Shown here piece after piece: positions 1-11,787 of a DNA stretch of 64,000 bases. The translations under genes were made by a program, and so were the position numbers. Positions within the stretch are counted from its first letter, which is position 1; each line of letters begins with the position of its first letter. The DNA is from Eutypa lata (taxonomy: Eukaryota > Ascomycota > Sordariomycetes > Xylariales > Diatrypaceae): assembly GCA_022661535.1 (NCBI GenBank), contig JAKULF010000008.1, forward strand, positions 1,364,001 through 1,428,000, given 5' to 3'. The notes below the pieces were generated by a model. It did no database searches, was not told where the DNA came from, and saw only the letters and a program-made list of their open reading frames with translations.

Positions 1-2513
1 GTGAAATAGGTCTTTGTCGGACACTGTCTAAGTCTTGATCTCTCGCTTTGATATTAGACCTAGACCTAGTCTAGACACTGATTAACTACCCAGAAACCTT
101 TTGTGCGGAGTCATTTCACCCATTTGATTGCTATTTAACTTCCAATTGTAGCAATACTCACATCCAAGTTGTGTAGGTTTGATAGCTCCAGATAGAATCT
201 AGGTCTCCGTGTGTCAAGTGGACATAAGTTGAAAGTGATAGCGTAGGACAGACCTGGGAGGATCTAAGATTGTTGTAAACATTTACGATGTATAGTCATA
301 TACAATTATCTAAGTTGTAGGTCAAGGTAAAAACATGTAGCCACAGGTGAAAATGCTTGAGTTACTAGATTCAGAATTTGACGGTATTTGATAGATACAT
401 TATCTATCTAAAAAGTAGTGACAGAAAACCACTTTTTCTTTTTCTTCATATGATGAATCCTGTCTAGATTAAACTTCTAACCATGAATCAAGCGACTGCC
501 ATAGAAAGCAATCTGGATACTGTGACCTATGCTCAAGTCCATATAACCCATCCATATTGAATTCAAACCTCTAGAGACATTACGTGTATTCTAAGGCAAG
601 GAAGTTAACCGTGAATAGTTAAACCAGCAAGTACATAAGGACGTAAGTACGTAAGTAATCAACATTTTCCCGGACGCCGTAACTTGGAAATTCTTGTTCC
701 ATATATTACTTCCTATGATCCAGCTTTAACGCAAGAAGTAGGCAAGTAGCAACACGAGGACAATAAAATGGCTCCTTCATGGTATATATCGATCAATCAG
801 ATCTTATACACACCTACCTAAACCTTGTACATTGTGATGTATTAGTCAAATACATATTCTTATAGAGTACGGACACTCATACTCATATGCTACCACGCAG
901 GTGCCTACCTAGTCAATAATGATACCGAATATAGAGTAATAGTAAATAGCCCGAGGGGTTACTAAGCTCCGTGGAGAGGAAATTTATCCAGTTGAATGAT
1001 CTAACATTGTTTGTTTAACATGCTAGCTGCTGGAAACAGGTTGGATGGAGGGGCCTGACATCGGAACTACATCAATGAGGGTTAGAGGGTTACCTTAGGA
1101 AAGAACTATCGTCACAGACAAGGTAATATTGGGCAACTGCTCTTGGGCACAAATTAAAGATAAACATCAATTTGGTCATAACAGGTCGATCTACATAACC
1201 CACTTACTTACCTTAGGTACTAAATCCCTACATCTCTTTTTCTTTTCGACCAAAGGTGGTACGGTAGGCACGTAGTAGTAGCCAGTCAGCTTCTATAACT
1301 TCCAAGAACCCGCCTCCTTCTACATCCAAATCTGCATTGGCACAACCTTTTTAATACCTCCCTGTCGGCTACCTATTGACCCTTTCTACTTATATCATAC
1401 CCTTCTATTATATCCGGTATTGCAGGGTTACAGATTGACATATTGTCCTTATCACTGCAAGTAATACCTACCTACGTAATACTGGGATATACTACGTAGA
1501 TAGATATCCACCAACTTTATACCCAACTTGCACACTACATAATCTAGAGTGCATTGCTTGTAGTGCCAATTCCCCGGACCCCAATCCATTTTATTTTATG
1601 AATTCCATCTACGTACCTACGCGTGGCTTTCCTAGCACCTCCCTAAGTGGATAGACAATCAACTTTTGGGCCATTCTACGTCACACAACCTATCTAAGTA
1701 GGGCGTTCCTTCCTTCAAACACTCAAACTACCAGTAGGGTTTACTACTCTTCACCCTTTTTACCTACCTAATCTCGGAAGGACCAGGCCCGGTGGTGACA
1801 AATATATTCGCCCACCTACCAGAGGCCGAAACCAGACAACTTAAACCCCATTCACACAGTTTTGTTGTCGAACCTCCAACTTAACCACCTCTTTTCCACC
1901 TTAACCTGACTTTCGTGCAAAGGGGGGATACCGACCTAGTTGACAGCTCTCCCTCCATTAATATATCATTCACCGTACAAAGCATTTGAGCATTCCTAGC
2001 AAGGTAAGTATTTTGGGGGTGTAATCGACGTTCCTACCTCACATTGCCAGAATATCCAATCCTTCAAAGCTTTGAACCAACCTCATGCCACATGTATTCC
2101 CTGAACTCACTTCAAGCATTCCTTCCAACTGTCCCCTTCATATATTCCAACTCGCAGCCTCCATTCACTGGCCTACGGTAGGGGGTCTATGTGGGTTTAC
2201 CTTTCTGTAGAGCGTTGTCACTTGATTTGACACCCTTCTATTCTATCAAATAATGACCTACATACACACTGTAGTACACAGATATTACGCAGATCCCTTT
2301 CACCTTCCACAAGTTCTCTAGAAGTTGTTACCTCTAGGTAATAGCCTGAAAATTTAGGGATTTCGCAGATCTCACTTCATCACCCTCAGCTTCTCACCGC
2401 CTCCAACCTAGAAAGCTCTCCTTCTTAGGGTACATGTGCTAACAAGGATCTCCGATCTAGTGAAAACGTTCTCGCGACTTATTCCAATCAAGCCCAAGAG
2501 CAAGTCAATCAAG
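1..2513. other. Gene-free region upstream of the Argonaute gene
   Basis: No open frame with coding character is visible on either strand. The sequence is moderately AT-rich and dotted with ACCTA/TAGGT tetranucleotide runs and short CT-rich stretches. The last few hundred bases are CT-rich, as is common in filamentous fungal promoters, and should hold the Argonaute promoter and 5' untranslated region. No tRNA or transposon ends are seen. Confidence 0.5.
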
Positions 2514-5500
2514 ATGGCAACTAGCACCAATCCATACAGGCAAGTAGTCAAGTCTTGCCAAACTGACGTATTCTGTGATTCTAATTCTTGTGACAACAGG
2601 ATCAATGGCCGAGATCCTGCACCCCCGGACCCGGGTGTACGCCAGGTCGAAGATGCCCTGGAAGCCGAGATGGCTGTTCGAACACAGGACATCACCACAT
2701 CATTTCCTGCCCGGCCAGGTTACGGAACGCGTGGAGAGCGTGTACAGCTATGGGCTAATTATGTCAACTTGAAAATCGACGTTGACCTGAAGCTCCACAG
2801 ATACGAGATTGAGACATCACCGACAGTAGTTGGAAAGAAGCTAGCCCGCCTGGTTGCTCTGTTCATCAACAAGACCCAATTCTCGCAGTTCAAAGCTGAT
2901 GTTGTTACGGATTTCAAGACAATCCTCATCTCCCGTAAGGATTTGAGTTCTCTGAAGGGACGAACATTCAACGTGTCCTACTATGGTGAACACGAGTCAC
3001 CGAGCGACGTCCAGACCCATCAAATCAGACTCAACTTCCAATATACCCTGCCGATTGCCACACTCAGAGATTACATAACTTCACAGCAGCTGACCAAAAG
3101 TTACCCACAAAAGTCACAGATGCTGCAATCCCTGAATGTGTTTTTGAACGACTTTCCAAAGTCTACCCCCAGTCTGATCACATTGGGTTCGAACAAGACG
3201 TTCGTACAGACGAACAAGATAGACCTTGGTGTTGGTTTGCAGGGTCTGAGAGGCTTTTTCGCCAGCGTCCGACTTGGAACTAACCGAGTCTTGGTCAACG
3301 TCAACATCACACATAGCGCCTTTTTCGCAAAGATTGCCTTAGTGGACCTGATGAAGTTGTTCAAGAAGAGATTCGGAGAAACTCACACGAAAACTTCAGC
3401 GAAAAATGCAAATGAACAGACATTGATCGCATTGCAAAAAAAGGCAGACCAGGAGATGCTATTTTCATTACACTACTTCCTCCAAAAAGTGAGCGTGATG
3501 ACAAGACCTCCCAGAGGTCAGACTGGTTTGCCTATTAAGACCATCAGAGGATTGGCAACACCAAAAGACGGCTACTCCGCTCAGAAGCCAAACCCACACA
3601 GGCCTCAAGTTGCCAAATTCGGAGCAAACGCAAAGGAGGTCAAAATATGGGTGGACTCAGAAGCCGACACAACGGGCGGATATGTACTCCTCTTTGACCA
3701 TTTTCAGAGAAGTAGGAATAATTCCTTGTTATTTGAAGCCATATAACTAACCGTTGCTAGTATACGCCGAGACGAAGGTGGAGATTATCCCTAATATGCC
3801 AGTCGTAAATGTTGGCCGTCTAGACTCACCATTTTACCTTCCAGCGACGGCATGCATGATCATAGGAGGACAACCAGCCACCTCAAAGATCGATGAGGAC
3901 CAAAGGCAACAGATGACTAAATTCTCCATCCGATCTCCCATGGACAATGCGTTGTCCATTGTTTCGCAAGGCTTGGAAACCGTTGGGTTGAATCCTAATC
4001 TCAATCAGAAAATGGTAAGTTATACCAAAAGTTATCCTATGACCTGAGGAATAACCGCTAACGAAGAAAAAAGAAGGATTGGGGGTTCTCCGCAGACCGA
4101 CAGTTGATCACAGTGCAAGGACGCCAACTACAGAAACCTGCGATACGGTATGCAACAACCAGCCCCCCAAAAGTCGGAGAAGATGCAAGTTGGAACTTGC
4201 TCAAATCTCGCTTTCGTTGGCCAAAGACGATCCCAAAGTGGACATACCTTATTCTATCACCTCATATCGAAAACGAGAAAATCCCCGACATTATGCGCGA
4301 ATTCGGGAAGATCCTACAGCAGACAGGTGTCGGAGTAGTCCCTCCTACTACCCCCATTACGACATTGACTGCATCTGATTTGGATAATATGGCCACCAAG
4401 TTGGACCGATATCTCAGCGAGAAAGTTCAGGGTGGGGTGAAGCTTATCTTCGTCGTCTTACCATCTCCTAACTCCCCCTATTACAATGTTGTCAAACGCC
4501 TCGGAGATATCAAATATGGAGTTGCCACTATCTGCATGAATGTCAAGAAATTGACGAAGACAAATGGGCAGGACCAGTATTTGAGAAATATCTCAATGAA
4601 AGTCAATTTGAAAATTGGCGGGGGCAATCACGTCGTTGCTCAGGAACACCTTAACCTAATCAGCCCAAATAACACTATGATTGTCGGCGTTGACGTCACA
4701 CATCCATCCCCGGGATCTAACGCATTGGCACCAAGTATTGCTGCCATGGTAGCCAGCATTGACAGTGATCTAGGACAGTGGCCGGCAGTCCTTGGAGTAC
4801 AGAACGAGGCACGGCAGGAGATGGTCTCGGGACTGACAGCCATGCTGGAATCTCGGATTCGACTATGGCAGACAAAGAACAACAAACTACCAGAGAATAT
4901 TCTCGTGTATCGAGACGGTGTATCGGAAGGGCAATATCCGATTGTCATAGGCGTTGAATTCCCCGCTCTTAGAAGAGCATGCCAGGTGGTCTACGGGGAA
5001 TCATATAAGGAAGGCCACTACCCTCGATTTACAATCATTGTTGTCGGCAAACGCCATCATACACGATTTTACCCAGCAAACCCCAAGAATGCCTTTATCA
5101 AGGGAAGCCCCACAGACCCCAAGAATGTACGTAATGGGAATACGAAGCCTGGCACGGTGGTGGACCGAGGTGTCACCGAAGGTCAAAACTGGGATTTCTT
5201 CCTTCAGGCACATAGCCCAATCCTGGGAACTGCCAGGCCATGTCATCAATTCGTCCTCCACGACGAGATATTCCGCGCCAAGTACGCAAAGACCACGCCC
5301 CAAGGGTATAGAAACGTCGCAGACGTTGTCGAGGAAGTCACGCAAGCCCTATGTTATACCTTCGGTAGAGCGACGCGAGCAGTCAGTCTATGTACACCGG
5401 CCTATTACGCAGACCTTGCTTGTGAGCGGGCGCGTAGATATTTCGACCATCTTTATTCACCGGCTGCTCATGGCATTGCGCCCGATGGTGCTGCGCATGG

Positions 5501-5588
5501 AAACAGCAGACCAGACATCGTCTCTGCTGTCGATGGTGGCAACGTGGATATTCACGAGAACTTGAAGAATTCCATGTTTTACATCTGA
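2514..5588 (+). CDS. Argonaute protein (QDE-2 type)
   Basis: This is the small-RNA-binding effector of RNA silencing. The model is exon 2514-3711, intron 3712-3760 (GTAGGA, branch ACTAAC), exon 3761-4014, intron 4015-4076 (GTAAGT) and exon 4077-5588. It gives about 987 residues, or 967 if an in-frame GC-AG intron at 2540-2599 is also removed. The order is a short N-terminal domain (PGYGTRG, LWANYV), a PAZ region leading into the PNMPVVNVG segment, Mid, then Piwi. Piwi shows VDVTHP, the NEARQE segment, YRDGVSEGQ and CTPAYYADL. The catalytic candidates are D690, E732, D764 and D930, so the last position is Asp where many animal and plant slicers have His. The first true ATG in frame is at 2514; upstream the frame opens only with GTG. 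The family call is firm; slicer activity is inferred. Confidence 0.93.
2540..2599 (+). other. Candidate in-frame GC-AG intron in the Argonaute 5' region
   Basis: The sequence reads AG followed by GCAAGT at the left end, has CTGAC near 2562, and ends in ACAACAG. It is 60 bp and contains no stop. Removing it joins MATSTNPYR directly to INGRDP. Removing it also deletes a Cys-rich stretch that looks out of place before the conserved PDPG...VED segment. The donor matches the strong consensus usual for GC-AG introns. Confidence 0.5.
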
Positions 5589-6798
5589 TGCGGTCGAGGC
5601 CTAGTATATGTATTGCTGCGTTTTAAATTATTTGTTTCAAACACCGTGCGTCTGATATTCAGTTATTATCACGATCGTCACGACGAATTGAGGTCGTTGA
5701 TCGGCCGGGCGGATAGGTCATCAGATATTTTATGGCCGGTTCTAGAGAGCAAATCGGTTCCAGAAGAGCAACCCCTAGATTCCGCGACTGGTGATGGTCT
5801 ATTGTGTTACAGTTTTTAAGGCGTGAAACCGCCGTCTAGTATATTCTTTAGCTGGGCTCCCAGATGCTGCTGAGAAGCCATATGGTCTGTGGCATGATGG
5901 CATGCTGGAGAAAGCAACTGAACATAAGCAACCTAGATAAGAAGCACCGCGAACTATTGCTGCTCAGGGCGACTAGGTACTAGCTAGATGCTTGAATTAG
6001 TATTTAATTTTAATGCGATTGAACCTCACATATTTCGATGCCCCTTGTTTGCACACCGTGTGGCTTATTTAGATGTAATGACATGTGAGAATACCTAGGA
6101 TGGACTAAGGGCTGCGTGCAAAAGAGTGACAGACTAAAAAGCGATAGGAAATGGCTTACATTAATACGCCTCTACATACCAGGGACATGGTAGGCGAGAT
6201 AATCCAAAACTATAATCAATCCCTGACGTGGATAATCTTGGCCTATGTTCTATGAAATTTGGATGCCTATGTCTATTAATCCTCTCGACATGTTACTATA
6301 AAATAATCCAAATTAGGCGCCGCAAGACACAAAAAATGTAGGCATGTCATAGCGGAGATATCGTTGATGTAAACGTTTCTTGATTGATATAATCTAGGAA
6401 ACATCGGGTCTGCAGTTACAATGCGACAGCTGAGTCAAGCAAGCAATAGAACATCGTGTCTAGCACAGGCATTCGTATCACTTGCAGCATAGATGTTTGC
6501 AATCTTTTTCCTCATTGGGATATCACTATTAAAATAACACGGACTAGGGATATCAAAGTTGACGCCGAAATGAAATGAAATAAAACAAAAGAAAGGGGTA
6601 AAAGAAGAAGAAGAAAAAGAACCCCCCCCCCTGAAGACCGGCCACCGAATGCTCATGCAATCTATAGCAAATGCAGAAAAGGAAAAGAAACTTCAAGCGA
6701 ATGAATGTACGGCCAGTCATAGATAAAAAGACCAACCCTACCGAAACACGGGTTTATCTTCTCATTGCAAAACTCGTGGAAATCGGTGCATGCAGTTT
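5589..6798. other. Gene-free region between Argonaute and flotillin (convergent 3' ends)
   Basis: This stretch carries the 3' ends of two convergent genes. There is a purine-rich stretch at about 6565-6640 ending in a short C run. Short open frames on the minus strand at 6435-6735 are low-complexity translations of this tract. I see no supported gene. Confidence 0.5.
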
Positions 6799-8951
6799 TC
6801 ACTCCAAGTTCTTGTGTTTGTTGTAATCCCTGTTCTCCTTGTTCGACAGCGCCTCAGGCATGCGACCGAACTGCCACTCCGGCAGGGTAATGCCCGTCTG
6901 GTCGTTCTGTAACATAGTAGAGTTAGCCGTCTCCTTCCCGAAGTGCTCCAACTATGCAGGGGGGTTAGAAGGGAATGTACTTACGATGGTCGACATGAGC
7001 GGCGGCAACATCTGGTACACGTTGCGCATGGTAGCGGTAGCGTCACCGCGGGCGCCGTTCTCGCCTCCACCCTCGGCCCCCGTGTTCCAGACTGAGATCT
7101 TGGGTTGCAAGCCCTGGATCGCCGTTGCGTTGGCCTTAGCTAGCTCGACGTACGTGCCCTTCTCGATCATCACTGCGCGGCATGTTAGTTACTTTTCTCC
7201 TTCGAAACCCCCAGGTCCTATCTCGAGAGTCCGAAGCAAGCTGTAATTCTAAGGGGAAACCCCTTTGGCAGCGAATAGCACTCCCGAGGACAAGCAAGAT
7301 AATAAGGCGTGTATATAAGTAAAACTCGGAAGTGACGACTTACTATACTGCAGCAGACCACCCGGCCCGCCAAACGCATGGCTCATCTGCGCGTACGCGT
7401 TGGCCATGGCGGTGAGCCCCTCGGCCTCCTTGAGCTTCTTCTGCAGGGTGGCCTCGGCGTTCTTGACGGCGGCGTGGGACCAGGCGTCGGCGTCGGCCTT
7501 GGTCTTGTAGGCGGCGGCGTCGGTGGTGCGGGTGGACTTGTCGTAGCCGGCGCGGGCCTCGGCCTGGACCTCGTACGCGCGCGCGTCCGCGGCCTGCTGC
7601 TTGGACTCGCGCTGGATCGAGGCCTTGACCACGTCGGTGGCGCGCAGCCGCTCGAGCTCCGCCGCCGCCCGCTTCATCTCCACGTCCTTCTTCAGGTCCT
7701 CGTCCTGCGCCTCCGTCGCCCGCGTCGCCTGGATCCGCGCGATGTCCACGTCGCGGTTCAGCTTGGCCTTCTCCGTCGCGAGGTTCGCCTCCGCCTTGGC
7801 GCGCTCCACGTCCCGTTCCGTCTTCTTGACCGCCGTGTCCGCGTTGCTGTGGTTTAGGGGGTTAGTGTTAGGAAGCCTCTGGTAGGAGTCATTGGGAGGG
7901 GGGAGCCGAAGGGGGGTTAAGTAGTGCAAGTAACGTACATCTTGGCAATAGCCTGGTCTTGGTGACCGTGTCTCTCCGCTTCACCAACATTACCCTTGAG
8001 CTGGGCATCTGCCACATCGATACCTGCAGCCACTGTTGTTAGAAAAATATCCAAAGGTGGTGATCGAAATTGAACCCAAATGACCAATCCCGAGTCTGAA
8101 ATACAAGAAACTAAAACCAGCCATCTCTGGTAGCTGTGAGTCGCAAGAGCGAGGATAACAACTTACGAGCTTGGTTGGTCGCTCCCTCGTGTGCCTTCTG
8201 GGACAGCGACTGGAAGTACGTGGAGCCAACAGCATCCTTGAGTTCCTTCACGTTGGCATTGTAGATCTTCAAGCCGAACTGGTCCAATTCGCCCTGGATG
8301 TTCTTGAAGATTCTCCGCTTGAACTCCTCGCGCTCGGTGAAGATCTCCTCCATCGTCATGCTGGAAACAAGAACCCGGGTCTCGCCCTCTATCACACCCT
8401 TGACGATGTTCTCGAGGTAGTGCTGGCCCTTCTTCTCCTCGTTGTTCTCCGCAAGCAGCATGGCGTACTTGGTCAAGGCATCCCCGCCGTCCTCGTCGTG
8501 TATATGGTTGATAACAGATGAAGCTTCGTCATTCTCGCTATGATGAGCTAAATGTGGCCGCTTCAAAGCTATCCCCTTTGTATTTGCCCCTCGGGTGTTG
8601 ATATCACTAATCTTATGTTAGTGGGCTACCTTTTTAGAACTACCCCTTAACTGCCGCAAGGGTGCTGAAAGTGGGGTTTACCTACGGGCCAATAGTAAAA
8701 ACCACTGGTAACAAGAACTGCAGCTTTTCCTTGGTCATGGCTATGGAAGCAAGTTAGCATTATGATCGATAAAACACAAGATGGCGCCCGGTCTTACCTT
8801 GAAGGTTCATGCCATAGTCATGTGGCTGAACCGAAAACCTTGTGCATCTCTGCATCGGCCATACCCACGATGCTTTCGTGATTCTCACATTTTTGATGTT
8901 CAGGCCAGTAATGGCCAGATACTCATCCGGCGCCGCGATTCTATACGACAT
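6799..8951 (-). CDS. Flotillin-like SPFH/Band-7 protein
   Basis: This is a membrane-microdomain scaffold expected at the inner face of the plasma membrane. Seven exons join cleanly in phase: 8951-8798, 8740-8686, 8606-8167, 8023-7939, 7846-7344, 7172-6985 and 6906-6799. The product is 510 residues, close to the usual length for fungal flotillins. The N-terminal SPFH domain starts MSYRIAAPDEYLAITG and includes KYAMLLAEN, VKGVIEGETRVLVSSMTMEEIF and ELDQFGLKIYNANVKEL. A long Ala/Glu/Lys-rich coiled coil follows (roughly residues 245-410), then AEGLTAMANAYAQM and a short C-terminal tail. All donors are GTRNG-like and acceptors are YAG or RAG. Residues encoded around 8500-8606 (between FTIGP and ALTKYAML) are poorly conserved in character, so a small extra intron there cannot be excluded. 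Confidence 0.93.
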
Positions 8952-10842
8952 GGTGAGGTTGTTTCGGTGAAGTGGTTCGGGAGACGGAAGAGAGTATTGC
9001 GTATTGTCAACTAGATGTTATGACGATAATGATTCTGGAATACTATGACCAGCAAACACTATTACGTGGGAAAGTTGTACAGGTAAAACTAATAGGAGAG
9101 GTTGTCAAGTTTGAAGGGTTACAAGTAGAAATCAAGTTTATATATACTACCTACATAGATGTACATGTAGGACCCGTCGTGTCTGACTGCGAGCGGGAAT
9201 GGAAGAAAGAGCAACTGCATGCATTTGCATAGCCACAACCTTACGGGTGAATATTAGTTAGGTGGTTTGGGCAGTGCCAAGTCTAAATTGCATAGGTAGG
9301 TAGATAGGACCAAGCAATCACACTCGTGAGATGTCATGGATACAATACTGACTCACAATAGACTCGTGTTATCATAAATATGAACGTTTCACAGGGTGAT
9401 GACCTAGTGCTTTCCCAATCTGCCAATGAAATACGGGTTGTAACACACATGCATATGCGTGTAGAGAAGCATCCGCATACATTACTGATAATAATCAATC
9501 CGTCTTACTTAGATGTCTCCATATGTAGAGATAGATAGATAGATACATACCTACCTTGTGATAGCTTGGATTCAATGTAGGAGCTTGGCAGTTTAGGAAG
9601 TATCGTCCTAATGAATGTCATTACTGCATCGGAGTGCTTAGGCATTCTTCTCTTTTGACTTACATGTAGGTAGGAATCTATTAGGTGGCTTAGCTATCCT
9701 TAAACCTAGTTGTTAGGCTGTTATTGCCTATCCCGGTGATCAAAGGAGACTGGTGCGGGATCCAATGTAATAACTAAGTGCAAATGCTACCAAGAATGTA
9801 AGAGTGAGGTTAAGTAGGCAGGTATGTAATTTTCTTTAGATATCAAGGGATATCTCCCCACAAAGACTTTGCACGTGGTCAGCGAAGAGGCGATCGCTTG
9901 AAACTCTTTTGGCTGATTGGGCCTTGGTAGGCCCATTAATGAAGAGTACAGCCTCAAGAGCCTTTATAGGGGCCTGTAAGCTTGAGCTTTTAGGTGGGTA
10001 CATACAATTCCTACAGCCTACCTACCACCCTTGCCACCTTCCCAATAGTGGCGATTTAGAGGCTATGAGGTAGCACAGCATGTTTCTCGAAGCATTCCAG
10101 AACTGAGACACAGGCCGTTGATAGTTACCTTACCCCTAGCGATCGGATCTCGGGAGGCCGATCCACTGGGCAACCCCACCGCAGGGCTGACAGGTGAGGG
10201 GAGCTAACCTACTAGCTAATTGCAGTATGTACTTACAGCGTTATAACAGCAGAGAGTCAGATAGTTAACTTTGGAGAATCACTGCCCACATGGACAACTG
10301 AATATCAAGCAGGAATCCAGCAATTAAACTTATGATTTCATCATACGAGCTACCATCGGTTTCGCGTAGGTAGATAACTATGCAAAAGCCTCGTCTCATG
10401 ATCCTGCGAAAACTAAATGTAAGCTGCTATACCGTATCCAGCCACCGAAAGTATATCTCCAACGAGGCAGAATTCATGCCGACACCCCCCCCCCCCCACA
10501 CAAGTCTGCGGGTAGCTCTCCCGGCATTTCAAACAGGGATCAAATGGGTCCTAAGATGCGACTTGGGGTTTTCGATTCCAGCGATGGCATAGTTAGAGCC
10601 GGAGCTGAGAATCAAAGCTGCAAGCTACGGTAGCTGCAGGATTTATCTAGGACTTAGAGCTACCTAGTTATATCGCTCACCAAGCGAGTTGCAGCAGGCG
10701 TTCTGGGATATTGGGTCTGGGCAGTAAGCAGGTGGTCGGTACATACATAGGCATGAATTAGTTTGTAATAGGAGGTAGGTATTTTGTATCAGAGTTGTGT
10801 AAACATTGTAAGTGCTTTATGTATGTAATTGTAACTGACTAA
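8952..10842. other. Gene-free region upstream of flotillin
   Basis: No convincing gene is seen. It contains the divergently placed flotillin promoter, scattered TAGGT/ACCTA runs, short GATA-type runs near 9530, and a C homopolymer of about 13 bases at 10485-10497. Open frames here are short and lack coding character. Confidence 0.5.
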
Positions 10843-11787
10843 TTAATTGACATTCACTGAGACCACGATACCCCACCCCCGGATACTCTCCAAAATGCCA
10901 AGGTCATTTTCAACACGGAAAGCGACCTCCTGCGCCTCGACGATCATCTGGGCCCCGTCTTGAACCTGGCCCTGGCCCTGTTGCTGCGGCCCCTCCTCCA
11001 AATCCGATACCACCTCGCTTGCGTGGGGACCGGGAGTGTTATCCGTCCCCGCTGCGCGTTCCCCCGGGGTACCTCGCCCGCCGCCGCCGCCGCCGCCGTT
11101 CCTCCATCTGCCCCATCCCCAGCTCTTTCTCTGCTTCTCCGGCGGGAGCTCCTTTTCCACGGAAGTCTGAACCACCGATTTGCGCTCGGGTTGCTGCTGC
11201 TTCTTCTTTCCCGTTGCCGCCTTCGGCTGCAGACAGCCAGCCAAGCGGCGCGCCATCGCCTCGTCCCGCCACCAGAGTAGGTTTGCATTGTCCGAGGAGG
11301 TCGACGCCGACGAGAAAGCAAACGTGGGAAATGAAAGAGAGTCGGAGTAGCCGTCCTTATCCTCCTGTTTCTTCGCCCCATCTCCCGTTTTCCCGGACAA
11401 CAGGCTGACTCGGGAGACCCGCCCGATCTCGCCCCGCTTCCGCATCTCCTCGAGCCCACTAAGCTCTGCTTTCTTGGGGATGGCGTCGTCGGGCACGATG
11501 GTCAGGGTCGCCGACGGCGTGGTGGCGGTCCCCTCGGCGCCCAGGTCGATCAGGAACTCCTCTATCGCCGGCGCGATGTGGTCTACGAGTAGGGTGTCGT
11601 CTAGTTTCTGCTGCGCGGTGCGCGCCCGCTGCGAGGCCCGGATGCGGCTAGGGAGGGACGCAACGTGGTGTTGTAGGTGCCAGGTTGCCGACTCCGAATG
11701 GGAGCCATCTTGTGATGCTGATGATGTCCCGGTATGCTGAATGGAGTCGTAGGATGGGGGAGCATCGCTTGATTCTTTGGTGTCCAT
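10843..11787 (-). CDS. Conserved fungal protein of unknown function with PPSY motif
   Basis: This single-exon open frame of 314 residues starts with a clear ATG. I do not recognise a characterised family. The N-terminus has a PPSYDSI segment, a PPxY-type WW-domain ligand that in fungi can recruit Rsp5-family ubiquitin ligases. Next comes a basic, probably helical stretch (SRIRASQRARTAQQKLDDTLL), then DHIAPAIEEFLIDLGAEG and ELSGLEEMRKRGEIGRVSRV. The middle is low-complexity and basic (poly-Gln, then a Gly-rich run at about residues 232-240). The C-terminus ends with a compact hydrophobic segment, VAFRVENDLGILESIRGWG. No signal peptide or membrane segment is evident. The ordered N- and C-terminal blocks around a variable linker, plus G/C-rich third positions, support a real gene. 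The function is unknown. Confidence 0.72.
   Translation of the reverse strand: MDTKESSDAPPSYDSIQHTGTSSASQDGSHSESATWHLQHHVASLPSRIRASQRARTAQQKLDDTLLVDHIAPAIEEFLIDLGAEGTATTPSATLTIVPDDAIPKKAELSGLEEMRKRGEIGRVSRVSLLSGKTGDGAKKQEDKDGYSDSLSFPTFAFSSASTSSDNANLLWWRDEAMARRLAGCLQPKAATGKKKQQQPERKSVVQTSVEKELPPEKQRKSWGWGRWRNGGGGGGGRGTPGERAAGTDNTPGPHASEVVSDLEEGPQQQGQGQVQDGAQMIVEAQEVAFRVENDLGILESIRGWGIVVSVNVN

Noticed and set aside
7378..7857. 159-codon plus-strand frame opposite flotillin
   Set aside because: It is an antisense shadow of the Ala/Glu-rich flotillin coiled coil, Leu/Gly/Arg-rich without motifs.
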